NCBI GenBank assembly: GCA_964522805.1
Contig: CAZFWP010000022.1
Location: 1 to 20,924, forward strand
Direction: 5' to 3'
DNA from: CAZBYL01 sp964522805
GTDB taxonomy: Bacteria; Synergistota; Synergistia; Synergistales; Synergistaceae
Length of the DNA: 20,924 nt
Shown: positions 8,192-15,912 of the stretch, piece after piece
Numbering within the stretch: position 1 is the stretch's first letter
Layout of the letters: every line of letters begins with the position of its first letter
Notes under the pieces: model-generated
What the model was told of the DNA's origin: nothing
The model's input: only the letters and a program-made list of their open reading frames with translations
Databases searched by the model: none
Position numbers and translations under genes: made by a program

Positions 8192-10074
8192 AAATAAACG
8201 AAAAATATGATGTTATTGTGATAGGCGGCGGTCACGCGGGCTGTGAAGCGGCACTGGCAGCAGCACGTCTCGGAGCCAAAACCTTGATGGTCAACCTCTA
8301 TCTCGACAGTACGGCTATGATGCCATGCAACCCCTCAATAGGCGGTCCGGCAAAGGGACATTTGGTGAGAGAAATAGACGCACTTGGCGGCGAAATGGCC
8401 GCAGCGGCAGATGCCGCGACGCAGCATCTGCGCTGGCTCAACACCTCAAAGGGTCCTGCGGTGCGCACACTGCGCGCCCAATGCAGCCCGCGCATATACA
8501 GCGACCACTACAGAAACGCCCTCATGTCCTGCGCCAACCTCGACCTACATCAGGCCCAGGCAACGGAGCTGATTATCAAAGACGGCTGTGCGGCAGGCAT
8601 AAAAATAAAAACAGGACAGACCTTTTTGGCAAAAACGATAATCATTGCCACCGGCACTTACCTTGCCTCAAAAATACACATAGGCCTCACCAGCCACAAA
8701 TCAGGGCCGCTGGGAATGGTGGCTGGAACGGAATTCGCCCGCAGCCTCAAAAAAACCGGTCTGGAAATAGGCAGGCTGCGCACCGACACGACACCGCGAA
8801 TTCAAACTGATACCATCAACTGGCAAATATTGGACAGACAGGAGAGTATTCCCGAAGCCGAAAGTTTTTCCCATTTCAGCGAAAAACGCACCTACAGCGG
8901 CATTACATGCGGCTTAACGCGCACAAATGAGAATACCCACAGAATTATGAGAGAATATTTTTCACAGTCGCCGCTCGTTCAGGGTACTCTCGAAACAGAA
9001 GGGCCCAGATATTGCCCCTCAATCGATGACAAGGTGCTAAAGTTTCCCGAAAAGGATACCCATCCCATCTTTTTGGAACCTATAAGCCCTGAGAGCCGTG
9101 AAGTGTATATGCAAAATTTTTCGACATCGATGTGTTTGGAAGCGCAATTTGAAACAGTAAGGACAATAAAAGGATGTGAAAACGCTCACATACTTCGTCC
9201 CGGCTACGCAATAGAATATGATTTTGTCCTGCCAACTCAGCTTGAACCATGGCTTGAGACGAAAAAAATTAAAAATCTCTTCCTTGCAGGTCAGATAAAC
9301 GGCACCTCCGGCTACGAAGAAGCAGGTGCTCAAGGGCTTTTGGCAGGCATCAACGCTGCCTTGCGCGTCCGCGGCTGTGAACAGCTGATACTTGGCAGGG
9401 ACAATTCCTATCTGGGAGTGCTGGTGGACGACTTAGTCACCAAAGGCACAAAAGAGCCGTACAGAATGCTCACCAGCCGCTGCGAATACCGCCTGATACT
9501 TCGTCATGACAACGCTGACAAAAGATTATCCCCCATCGGCCGCGATTTGGGACTGCTAGCGGACGAAAAATGGCAGATACTCCAAAAAAGATGGCAAGCC
9601 ATGGACGATGAGGCAGAACGGCTGAGCAATACAAAAATACCGCCCAGTGAAAAAGTCAATCAAATCCTGCGAGGTGCTAAATCCTCGCCGCTCACAGAAG
9701 GCATCTCGGCGGCCGACCTGCTCAGACGTCCCGAAGTTGATTGGCGCTTGGCGGCGGAGCTGACAGAAAGCGCGCTCTGCCCCGAACTTGGCGAAAGAAT
9801 CGCCATTTCGCTCAAATACGAAGGATACATCGACAGACAGACACGCCAGGTGGAAAAATTCCGCCGCATGGAAATATTAAAACTGCCTCATGATTTTGAC
9901 TTTGCCGCCGTATCCGGACTATCCGCCGAGGGACGCCAAAAGCTCATCAAAGCAGCACCCCGCACGCTTGGACAGGCATCGAGAATATCAGGAGTACCCC
10001 CGACGGACATTCAGCTTCTCTGGGTGGCGATAGAAAATAAACGGCGGGAAAAATCAGCAAAAAATGATGGATAA
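8188..10074 (+). CDS. mnmG: tRNA uridine-5-carboxymethylaminomethyl modification enzyme MnmG (GidA)
   Basis: FAD enzyme that, with the GTPase MnmE, places the (carboxymethyl)aminomethyl group on U34 of certain tRNAs. From the GTG at 8188 it has 628 residues, the family's usual length. The FAD-binding GGGHAG is at 13-18. PCNPSIGGPAKGHLVREID follows, with Cys47 matching the E. coli catalytic position; the second key cysteine is in EGPRYCPSIDDKV. SGYEEAGAQGLLAGINAA and MLTSRCEYRLILRHDNAD are also typical. The C-terminal domain ends with LGQASRISGVPPTDIQLLWVAIE. The frame is open to an ATG at 8128, but that would add 20 unrelated residues inside recF; the GTGA overlap with the recF stop and the homology favour 8188. 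mnmE is not in the window. Confidence 0.96.
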   Translation: MKINEKYDVIVIGGGHAGCEAALAAARLGAKTLMVNLYLDSTAMMPCNPSIGGPAKGHLVREIDALGGEMAAAADAATQHLRWLNTSKGPAVRTLRAQCSPRIYSDHYRNALMSCANLDLHQAQATELIIKDGCAAGIKIKTGQTFLAKTIIIATGTYLASKIHIGLTSHKSGPLGMVAGTEFARSLKKTGLEIGRLRTDTTPRIQTDTINWQILDRQESIPEAESFSHFSEKRTYSGITCGLTRTNENTHRIMREYFSQSPLVQGTLETEGPRYCPSIDDKVLKFPEKDTHPIFLEPISPESREVYMQNFSTSMCLEAQFETVRTIKGCENAHILRPGYAIEYDFVLPTQLEPWLETKKIKNLFLAGQINGTSGYEEAGAQGLLAGINAALRVRGCEQLILGRDNSYLGVLVDDLVTKGTKEPYRMLTSRCEYRLILRHDNADKRLSPIGRDLGLLADEKWQILQKRWQAMDDEAERLSNTKIPPSEKVNQILRGAKSSPLTEGISAADLLRRPEVDWRLAAELTESALCPELGERIAISLKYEGYIDRQTRQVEKFRRMEILKLPHDFDFAAVSGLSAEGRQKLIKAAPRTLGQASRISGVPPTDIQLLWVAIENKRREKSAKNDG

Positions 10075-10558
10075 CTACAAAAAAGCTGGAGAATTCATCA
10101 AAGAGGCTCCGGAAACGATTAAAGCCTGCTTCAAACTGGCTCTGCTGGAACGGGAATGGCAGCGCGTCGCTGGCTTGCCCGCCCTTGCTGAAATCACCGC
10201 TCCCGCCGCCTGCGAATTTACCGACGATGGAATAAAAATAACCATCAACGTCGCTGACCCTACAAAACTGATGATGGTTCAGTCGCGGCGCAACATCTTA
10301 ACGCAAAACATCAGGCACTTCTTGAAAATGCACAATGTCATGCTGGAAATAAAAAGCGGTAAAGTACAAAAGCAAAGCAGCGCCAAGCCACCTCTGCCAG
10401 ACTACATGAGACAAGCTCCCGTTTTGGTCTCCGAAGCAAAGCTAAGGGAGGAAACCAAAAAGCTGATGGAAGAAAAAAAACTTGACAAAGAGATAGCAGA
10501 AGCACTGGCAAAACTGCGGCTTACCTCTGAAAGGCTAGCTTCACGAGGTAAAAATTAA
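10064..10558 (+). CDS. DUF721 protein, probable DciA-type helicase loader
   Basis: A 164-residue protein whose first two thirds resemble DUF721: LALLEREWQRVAG (26-38, with the conserved Trp), AEITAPAACEFTDDGIKITI (42-61) and a predicted helix ending near RHFLKMHNV. DUF721 includes DciA, which loads the DnaB helicase in bacteria lacking DnaC or DnaI. The position directly after dnaA-dnaN-recF-mnmG, overlapping mnmG by 11 nt, supports a replication role. The C-terminal third (after residue 105) is lysine- and glutamate-rich and probably helical (LREETKKLMEEKKLDKEIAEAL). Two adjacent ATG codons at 10064 and 10067 are possible starts. Similarity is modest, so the helicase-loader role is inference from family and context. 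Confidence 0.6.
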   Translation: MMDNYKKAGEFIKEAPETIKACFKLALLEREWQRVAGLPALAEITAPAACEFTDDGIKITINVADPTKLMMVQSRRNILTQNIRHFLKMHNVMLEIKSGKVQKQSSAKPPLPDYMRQAPVLVSEAKLREETKKLMEEKKLDKEIAEALAKLRLTSERLASRGKN

Positions 10559-10573
10559 CCTTACGTAAAAAGC

Positions 10574-10623
10574 TTAAAAGCCCGCGAGGCGCTGAATATT
10601 TTGTTTGGTAAGCCATGCTTGGC
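10574..10623 (+). repeat. Dispersed repeat, degenerate copy 1
   Basis: TAAAAGCCCGCGAGGCGCTG followed by AATATTTTG and, after a gap, AAGCCATGCTTGGC corresponds to the core of the copies at 10806 and 11123. It lies just after the DUF721 gene. Confidence 0.5.
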
Positions 10624-10664
10624 CTGATACAAGGATAATTTTCTGAACATCACGCAGATAAAAC

Positions 10665-10701
10665 AAAAACGCCGCAGCGGATTAAAGCCGCAGGCGTTTT
10701 T
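10665..10701 (+). terminator. Intrinsic terminator after the dnaA-dciA cluster
   Basis: AAAAACGCC pairs with GGCGTTTTT, and an inner GCGG pairs with CCGC around a small internal mismatch. The stem ends in a T run. It lies 107 nt after the DUF721 stop codon. Confidence 0.75.
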
Positions 10702-10805
10702 ATTTTATCTGTTACGATATTAATAAAACCGGATTTCACCGTGAAGACCGTCTTTATAGGCGTTACAAAAACAGTTAAACAGCAAGAATATTCAAATTTT
10801 CCCCA

Positions 10806-10906
10806 CTCTTTTGGGGCGAAAAAACGTCACTCAAAAGCAACAGTGTCTGTAAAAACCTGCGAGGTGCTGATTATTTTGCTATTAAGCCATTTTGCATATT
10901 GCTTGG
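10806..10906 (+). repeat. Dispersed repeat, copy 2
   Basis: A 75-nt block (10806-10880) matches 11123-11196 with about five differences, including AAAAACGTCAC, CTGTAAAAACCTGCGAGG and TGCTGATTATTTTGCT. Similarity to copy 1 continues through AAGCCAT to TTGCTTGGC (10899-10907 region). Open frames across it are short and have no RBS. Confidence 0.8.
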
Positions 10907-11011
10907 CAAAAAGCTTGCGTGCCTTGTTGAACATTGAGCTGCGTGAAAGAAAATTGCCAGTCTACTTTGCCAAACAGCCAAATACCAAAAAAGCGGCAAA
11001 ATATATGCATA

Positions 11012-11036
11012 GCGGAGAATATTTCCCCATTACGCG
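11012..11036. repeat. Palindromic element with CCCCATTAC core
   Basis: GCGGAGAATATTTCCCCATTAC folds around GGAGAA/TTCCCC-type pairing and sits beside GCTATTTTT. A closely similar palindrome, also next to GCTATTTTT, is at 19775-19798. Confidence 0.4.
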
Positions 11037-11122
11037 GGCTATTTTTGACAGCAGAAAAACAAGGTGCTAAAACAACCAAACCCAACTACCGACGGCGGGC
11101 AAAGTCTCTAATTTGTTTATCT

Positions 11123-11213
11123 CTCTTTGGGGTGAAAAAACGTCACCTAAAAGCAACAATGTCTGTAAAAACCTGCGAGGTGCTGATTATTTTGCTCATT
11201 GAAAATTGCTTGG
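11123..11213 (+). repeat. Dispersed repeat, copy 3
   Basis: The 74-nt block at 11123-11196 is the near-identical partner of 10806-10880, in direct orientation about 317 nt downstream, followed by TTGCTTGGC as in the other copies. No gene was found between 10559 and 11422; the remainder of that gap shows only these repeats, a palindrome and a terminator. Confidence 0.8.
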
Positions 11214-11325
11214 CTTGCTATGCAGACCGGAGTTGGGTACATTATGCAGATACAAAAAGCGCCGCCGGTTTTTGCTCTATTTTTGTTGTTAATAAAGGCG
11301 CGTGATATTTCAGTCAAAAGGCTGA

Positions 11326-11357
11326 TTGCACTATATTTTATTCTGATAAGATATAAT
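11326..11357 (+). promoter_or_regulatory. Possible promoter of the superoxide reductase gene
   Basis: A perfect -10 TATAAT (11352-11357) lies 65 nt before the start codon. The nearest -35-like sequence, TTGCAC at 11326-11331, is 20 nt away, which is long, so only the -10 is convincing. Confidence 0.4.
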
Positions 11358-11422
11358 ACACAGCCACAAAAGAATCATTTTAATCTATAGAAAATATTAC
11401 CTATGAGATGGAGGCATTATTT

Positions 11423-11818
11423 ATGATGAAAATTGGAGAGACAATACAGAGCGGCGATTTTAAAGGCGAGAAGCACGTACCGGTTATTGAGGCACCTGCA
11501 AAGGTCAAAGCCGGAGAAAAGTTTGAAGTTAAAGTTTGTGTAGGCAAGGAAATTGCCCATCCCAACAAAATGGAGCACCATATTTCCTGGATACAGCTTT
11601 TCTTCAAGCCGGCTGATTCTAAGTTTGTTATCGAGCTGGCTAAGTTTGATTTCACTGCCCACGCAGCTGCTATGGACGTAGCCGCAGCCGGACCTGCTCT
11701 GGCAGAACCCTTTGCGGCAGCAGCGGTAAAACTGGCGAAGCCGGGAACATTGATTGCCGTCAGCTACTGCAATATCCACGGACTTTGGGAGTCAGCACAG
11801 GAAATCGAAGTAGAATAG
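11423..11818 (+). CDS. Superoxide reductase, neelaredoxin type (one-iron)
   Basis: Cytosolic non-haem iron enzyme that reduces superoxide to hydrogen peroxide without making oxygen, using electrons from rubredoxin-like donors. At 131 residues it has only the catalytic domain, without the N-terminal desulforedoxin domain of desulfoferrodoxins. The iron site is visible: the EKHVP motif near residue 17 (Glu-Lys before the first His), the EHHISW motif near residue 52 and CNIHGLWE near residue 114, giving four His and one Cys ligand. The start is one of two adjacent ATGs (11423 or 11426); GGAGG at 11410-11414 lies 8 nt before the first. A nearer ATG at 11408 overlaps the RBS and is unlikely. The gene forms a single unit with its own terminator. 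Confidence 0.95.
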   Translation: MMKIGETIQSGDFKGEKHVPVIEAPAKVKAGEKFEVKVCVGKEIAHPNKMEHHISWIQLFFKPADSKFVIELAKFDFTAHAAAMDVAAAGPALAEPFAAAAVKLAKPGTLIAVSYCNIHGLWESAQEIEVE

Positions 11819-11917
11819 TCAAGTATCTTTAAGCAGCCGGCTGTTTTATTAAAGGTTTGCTTTAACGGGTCTAGCATTAAAGCAGTATTTTGCCAAACAA
11901 TTAAAGTATTTACAAAC

Positions 11918-11951
11918 AAAAATGGGACGTCAAAAAGACGTCCCATTTTTT
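11918..11951 (+). terminator. Intrinsic terminator after superoxide reductase
   Basis: A perfect 14-bp stem (AAAAATGGGACGTC with its complement) around the loop AAAAA, ending in T6. It lies 100 nt after the stop codon and could also work on the other strand. Confidence 0.9.
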
Positions 11952-12042
11952 CATGGAAGATTGTACAATTAGCAAAGCTGAAAAAGGGCAGATGAAGCAC
12001 ATTTATTGCCTACAATAGACAAAAGGAAGTAACATTTTTGGA

Positions 12043-12125
12043 GTATCCACAACAAAATTTGCAATTGCTGTATTTTTTTGCGTATTTGGACTGTTAAAGC
12101 AAAGTTGGTCACAATTTTATCCACA
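12043..12125. promoter_or_regulatory. Isolated DnaA box upstream of a binding-protein gene
   Basis: A perfect TTATCCACA is at 12117-12125, with a one-mismatch box GTATCCACA at 12043-12051. A -10-like TATAAC at 12133-12138 begins 8 nt after the perfect box, so the box would cover the -35 zone of the promoter for the gene at 12162. The 343-nt gap from 11819 to 12161 otherwise holds only the terminator above. Confidence 0.5.
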
Positions 12126-12161
12126 TTTTGTGTATAACAGTGTTTATAAGGGGGTGAAAAT

Positions 12162-13148
12162 GTGGAAGGATTTGGTGGAAGAAAGTGTGAATCTGTAAGA
12201 ACGGTATTTTTTGCCGTGATTTTATCATTGATATTTATGCCATTTTGGGCGCAAAAGTCAGAATCAGCGGAGATTTACTCTATTAAGGACGATCTGAACA
12301 GAACGGTTACAGTAAGCCATCCGGCGGTGAAAATAGTCTGTTTGGATGAGGCCCATGCGGAAAACATCGTCGCTTTGAGAGCTGTGCGCCAGTTAACTGC
12401 GGTTACAGATACCGCCTCTTCCAAGTGGGTGCCGAAAAAAATTAAAAGAATTGCCCAAAATTCCTCTGCTTCGCAGATCGCCGCTTTAGAGCCCGATCTT
12501 GTCGTTATGGAGACCGACTGGGCTCAGGGCAAAAAAAGCCTGCTTGACGGTTTGCGAAAAGAGGGTATTCCCTATGCTGTTTTTGACGAGCCTCATTGGG
12601 GATCGTTCGCTCTCTATCTGGAAAGGCTGGGGACTCTTACCGGCAGAGACAAGGAGGCAGATTTAGCTCTTATCTCTTCCGAAAAAGCGATGGATAAAAG
12701 TGCCGTTAGAGCTGATTCGGTGGAGAATAAAAGTCTCTTTGTGATCTGCGGCGCCGACTTTTCCACTTGCGCCTGGGATTCTTGGGGTGCGAGAATCGCC
12801 GCCACCGCCGGAGCGAAGCTGATTACCGACAAAGATGCCCCGAAAAAAAAGGATAAAAGGTGGATTATCGATTATGGTGCGGCTAAATTTGCCCAAAAAG
12901 CCAAAAATGCGGACTATATTATTACTTTGGTGAATAAAAGCAAAGGCGGCAAGGCAATTTCACGCGCGGAGATTATCGGCTCGCCGCAATTTAAAAATAT
13001 TAAGGCAGTCAAGCTGGGCCAGGTCTTTGAGGTTGACGAGGCAGATTTTATTTTGCCCTCTTTGGTGCGTCTTGACTCGTCTTTAGTCTCTTGCTGGCAG
13101 ATTTTAAACGGTGTTCAGCCGAAAAAAAAGATTTTTCCCAAGATTTAA
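12162..13148 (+). CDS. Periplasmic binding protein, FecB/BtuF-like (metal chelate or cobalamin type)
   Basis: A 328-residue exported binding protein of the periplasmic-binding class with a helical backbone. Residues 13-35 are a signal peptide (VRTVFFAVILSLIFMPFWA); there is no lipobox cysteine. The mature part starts with the usual YSIKDDLNRTVTVSHPAVKIVCLD, followed by AALEPDLVVMET near residue 107 and, later, FEVDEADFILPSLVRLDSSLV. Homologues bind haem, siderophores or cobalamin and deliver them to an ABC permease; here no permease or ATPase gene is adjacent, so the ligand is unknown and it may serve a transporter encoded elsewhere. The start is GTG at 12162 with GGGGG 7 nt upstream; an ATG two bases earlier is out of frame. 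Confidence 0.82.
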   Translation: MEGFGGRKCESVRTVFFAVILSLIFMPFWAQKSESAEIYSIKDDLNRTVTVSHPAVKIVCLDEAHAENIVALRAVRQLTAVTDTASSKWVPKKIKRIAQNSSASQIAALEPDLVVMETDWAQGKKSLLDGLRKEGIPYAVFDEPHWGSFALYLERLGTLTGRDKEADLALISSEKAMDKSAVRADSVENKSLFVICGADFSTCAWDSWGARIAATAGAKLITDKDAPKKKDKRWIIDYGAAKFAQKAKNADYIITLVNKSKGGKAISRAEIIGSPQFKNIKAVKLGQVFEVDEADFILPSLVRLDSSLVSCWQILNGVQPKKKIFPKI

Positions 13149-13177
13149 ACAGCCGCTGATTGTGTGCCTAGCCGGCG

Positions 13178-13360
13178 TCACAGATATGCCCTGTCTGCTG
13201 TAGTCTCACGGGCTTGATATACAGCCAAAGCGAATGAAAAACCGTCACTCTCCCGTTGGATAAGCTTGACTGAATTTTTGTTGCGGCTGCAGAGCAGAAG
13301 CACCGCCGATTCAAAAGTAGTGTGAGACAAATGCATGGCTCGGCAGCCAATCCGCAGCCG
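13178..13360 (-). pseudogene. Possible remnant of an IS66-family TnpB gene
   Basis: A minus-strand frame of 60 codons between two stops reads FESAVLLLCSRNKNSVKL followed by IQRESDGFSFAL. This follows the order of the IS66 TnpB core (F-x-x-A-L-F-V-F-C-x-R, R-x-K, then D-G-F). The frame starts after a stop, lacks the usual CG-x-T-D-x-R-K-S region in intact form, and has no RBS. No IS66 ends or partner genes were seen. The match is from memory of the family and could be chance. Confidence 0.3.
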
Positions 13361-13676
13361 TTACGTAAATCTGCCGCAGCGCAGACGAGATAAAATCTTT
13401 ATTGCGGCAGCCGATTAATTTTCACCTTCCTGCCGTGTATTTAGGACGGGAAAAAGTTTGCGCTTGTTTTGTGGTAAACAACTGATGCGGCAAGTTTGAT
13501 GCTTATGCTAATGAATAAGAAACTCAGTGCGGTTTACGCAAACCGCCTAGTTATGGAAATAGCTTACTGCACAAAGCAGAGCGCCGTTTCAGCTCTTTGC
13601 TTGTAATTGGCATTTTACTTGGTCATAGCCATATTGCTTTTTGGCGTATCCTTTGCCGTTTAAAGATAATAATAGC
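13361..13676. other. Intergenic DNA without a recognisable gene
   Basis: No supported gene. A small hairpin GCGGTTT-ACGC-AAACCGC is near 13531-13548, without a T run. AGCCATATTGCTTTTTGGCG near 13626 resembles AGCCATATGTGCTTTTTGGCG near 14185, perhaps part of another short repeat. Confidence 0.4.
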
Positions 13677-13711
13677 AAAACCCCCCGACGCTGAAGATGC
13701 CGGGGGGTTTT
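13677..13711 (-). terminator. Bidirectional terminator beyond the cupin gene
   Basis: AAAACCCCCCG pairs perfectly with CGGGGGGTTTT (11 bp) around a 13-nt loop. It lies 48 nt past the stop of the minus-strand cupin gene and also faces the plus-strand binding-protein unit. Confidence 0.85.
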
Positions 13712-13758
13712 GTGATGCGCTATTTTGTATGGAAATATGAGCTTTTGCGTTTTGTGTA

Positions 13759-14106
13759 TTAGGCTAGTTTTTGCGCGATAAAGGCTCCTAAAACGAGGTT
13801 ATCCTCGCCAAGGTTTGTCAGTCCATGTGAGCAGCCCATGCGGCACAGCAAGATGTCGCCCGCTTTTACTTCTCTTTCTTCCCCGTCTTCGCGGTACAGC
13901 CCTGTACCGGAAATAATATGGTAAATCTCTTCAGTGCCCTCATGTTTGTGGTATCCGATAGAGGAACGCTTATCTAAGCTTATTAGCGTCGCCATGGTAA
14001 AGACTCCCGACTGATCGGGAATGATTACCGGATACTTTACCGCTGTACCGTTTCCTGTTCCGCCAAGGTTTTTGCACTTTTGCGCTTCTTTTGTGTTGAT
14101 TAACAT
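13759..14106 (-). CDS. Small cupin-domain protein
   Basis: A 115-residue single-domain cupin_2 protein. The metal-binding motif 1 is GYHKHEGTEEIYHIISG (around residues 51-67; two His and a Glu), followed by a DGEEREVKAGDILL turn and motif 2 MGCSHGLTNLGEDNLV with the last His ligand. Such proteins may be enzymes or small-molecule sensors; the substrate cannot be inferred. The ATG at 14106 was chosen because the domain begins there (MLINTKEAQK) and a GAGGGG lies 11 nt upstream; the frame is open further to 14148 with unrelated residues. It is a single gene. Confidence 0.85.
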   Translation of the reverse strand: MLINTKEAQKCKNLGGTGNGTAVKYPVIIPDQSGVFTMATLISLDKRSSIGYHKHEGTEEIYHIISGTGLYREDGEEREVKAGDILLCRMGCSHGLTNLGEDNLVLGAFIAQKLA

Positions 14107-14479
14107 AAAATAAATCGCCCCTCTCTCTGATGCTTGAAACAAAAACATTAAACTGCTGCTAATTTTAGTACTTATTTTAATTTTTAGCCATATGTGCTTT
14201 TTGGCGGGAATATTTTGGAAAATAAATGAGTGTAGTAGATTAGACTTTTACTGACTATTAAAATGGCTGAGGGTTTGGATAATTAAATTTCGCCTCTTTT
14301 TAAACATTTAATCTTTCATGAGCAAAATAAAAGTGTAAAATATAGGCGTCAAAATGCGGTCTGCGTCTGTATATTCCTAAAGCGGAGCGGATTGGTTGTT
14401 TTGATGTAAGGTATAGCTTCATGGCCAAAGCGCAGTTGATTTATGGGGCCTCGGTAAAAAAAGCGAAGGGAATGGGTAA
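14107..14479. other. Intergenic DNA between divergent genes
   Basis: This gap separates the divergent cupin and DUF362 genes, so both promoters should lie here. It is AT-rich, and I see no strong -35/-10 pair, gene or structured RNA. The repeat-like AGCCATATGTGC element is near 14185. Confidence 0.4.
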
Positions 14480-15598
14480 ATGGACAGGTCAAAGGTTTTT
14501 TTCACTAATATGAGAACATCTCCCGAACAAAATATTCTGCAAAAGTTAAAACTGCTGATAGAGCAGGCGGGAATTGAGAATATCGATTTTAAAAAACAAT
14601 ATGCGGCTATTAAGCTGCATTTGGGAGAGCCGGGAAATTTGGCATATCTGCGCCCCAACTATTCCAAAGTTGTGGCGGATAAGGTGAAAAGTCTTGGCGG
14701 ACGCCCCTTCCTCACAGACAGCAATACTCTCTATGTGGGACGGCGCAAAGACGCGCTTGAGCATTTGGACGCCGCTTATGAAAATGGCTACAACCCCTTT
14801 TGCACCGGTTGTCAGGTGATAATCGCCGACGGGCTTAAGGGAACGGACGAGGTTTGCGTGCCGGTAGCGGGCGGAGAATATGTCAAAGAGGCGAAAATCG
14901 GCCGCGCGGTTATGGACGCCGATGTGATTATTTCCCTTACCCACTTTAAAGGTCACGAGCAGACGGGATTTGGCGGCGCGATCAAGAATATCGGTATGGG
15001 ATCCGGCTCACGGGCTGGGAAGATGGAAATGCACAGCAGCGGAGAGCCGAAGGTGAGCCGCAAAAAGTGCGTAGGCTGCGGAAGGTGCAAAAATGTTTGC
15101 GCTCATGAGGCGATTGCCGCGGGCGGCGGCGAAAAGGCGGTAATTTTGTCTGAACGCTGTGTGGGCTGCGGCCGTTGTTTGGCAATGTGCTCCTTTGATG
15201 CCATCAGCCCCAAGTGGGACGAGGGTGTAGATGTGCTTTGCAAAAAGATGGCGGAGTATACCAAAGCGGTACTGGACGGACGGCCATCATTCCATATCAG
15301 CTTGGTAGTAGATGTTTCGCCGAATTGCGACTGTCACAGTGAAAACGATGCCTCTGTAATCGCCGATATCGGCATTTTCGCCTCCTTTGACGCGGTGGCT
15401 CTGGATCAGGCCTGTGCTGACGCAGTGATGAAAGCTCCGGTGATTGGCGGAACTTTGCTGACGGACGAACTTGCTAAACATGGCGCCTGCAGCGACCATT
15501 TTCACACCATGCACCCGGATACGCACTGGCAGACGACCTTGGAGCATTGCGAAAAACTTGGCTTGGGCACGAGAAGCTACGAGTTGACGGAGATTTAA
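14480..15598 (+). CDS. DUF362 iron-sulfur protein with two [4Fe-4S] motifs
   Basis: A 372-residue DUF362 protein with an inserted ferredoxin module. The N-terminal part has YAAIKLHLGEPGNLAYLRPN (41-60) and the middle has ADVIISLTHFKGHEQTGFGG, hallmarks of DUF362. Two cluster motifs follow, CVGCGRCKNVC and CVGCGRCLAMC (about residues 197-240), each with a trailing region suited to a bacterial 8Fe ferredoxin fold. The C-terminal part contains DVSPNCDCHSENDASVIADI and FDAVALDQACADAV, usual for the family. The protein probably carries out electron transfer in the cytoplasm; no reaction is established. The ATG at 14480 has GAAGGG 9 nt upstream. It is convergent with mntP. Confidence 0.9.
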   Translation: MDRSKVFFTNMRTSPEQNILQKLKLLIEQAGIENIDFKKQYAAIKLHLGEPGNLAYLRPNYSKVVADKVKSLGGRPFLTDSNTLYVGRRKDALEHLDAAYENGYNPFCTGCQVIIADGLKGTDEVCVPVAGGEYVKEAKIGRAVMDADVIISLTHFKGHEQTGFGGAIKNIGMGSGSRAGKMEMHSSGEPKVSRKKCVGCGRCKNVCAHEAIAAGGGEKAVILSERCVGCGRCLAMCSFDAISPKWDEGVDVLCKKMAEYTKAVLDGRPSFHISLVVDVSPNCDCHSENDASVIADIGIFASFDAVALDQACADAVMKAPVIGGTLLTDELAKHGACSDHFHTMHPDTHWQTTLEHCEKLGLGTRSYELTEI

Positions 15599-15733
15599 AA
15601 GCCATTTGCAGTAAAAAGGTATCGATAGTTTTGGCAACGGGTTATAACTTTAAAGAGCCGCGCAAATAAGTTGCTGCCGCCTTCTCGCAGCAGTTATTTG
15701 CCATTACCCAGGGTATTTGCGCAAAGAGTAAGC

Positions 15734-15751
15734 ATAGCAAAATAATCAGCA
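15734..15751 (-). repeat. Dispersed repeat core, inverted copy 4
   Basis: The minus strand reads TGCTGATTATTTTGCTAT, identical over 18 nt to 10865-10882 and over 16 nt to copy 3. Flanking similarity is weak. Confidence 0.45.
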
Positions 15752-15878
15752 TCTGCTTTCGTGAGAAAGAGGCGGGCTTTCTTGCCGGTTATGCGGCGGT
15801 GAAGAGCAAAAGCGGCAAAATCGCCGTCATCTTAGGTGATGACTTGCTCTTGGCGCATACCACCAGCGATGGTGATAA

Positions 15879-15912
15879 AAAAACCTCCCGCAGAATGGGG
15901 CGGGAGGTTTTT
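15879..15912. terminator. Bidirectional terminator between DUF362 gene and mntP
   Basis: AAAAACCTCCCG pairs with CGGGAGGTTTTT (12 bp) around a 10-nt loop. It lies in the gap between two convergent genes and has A and T flanks for both directions. Confidence 0.88.

Noticed and set aside
10574..11213. A CRISPR array
   Set aside because: Repeat units are about 75 nt, irregularly spaced by 230-320 nt, degenerate, and there are no cas genes.
10741..11390. Several open frames of 60-120 codons between the DUF721 gene and superoxide reductase
   Set aside because: They cross near-identical non-coding repeats in different frames and lack ribosome binding sites.
13149..13440. A possible cobalamin riboswitch near the BtuF-like gene
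   Set aside because: The conserved B12-box and core words are not present on either strand, and the region lies after the gene rather than before it.
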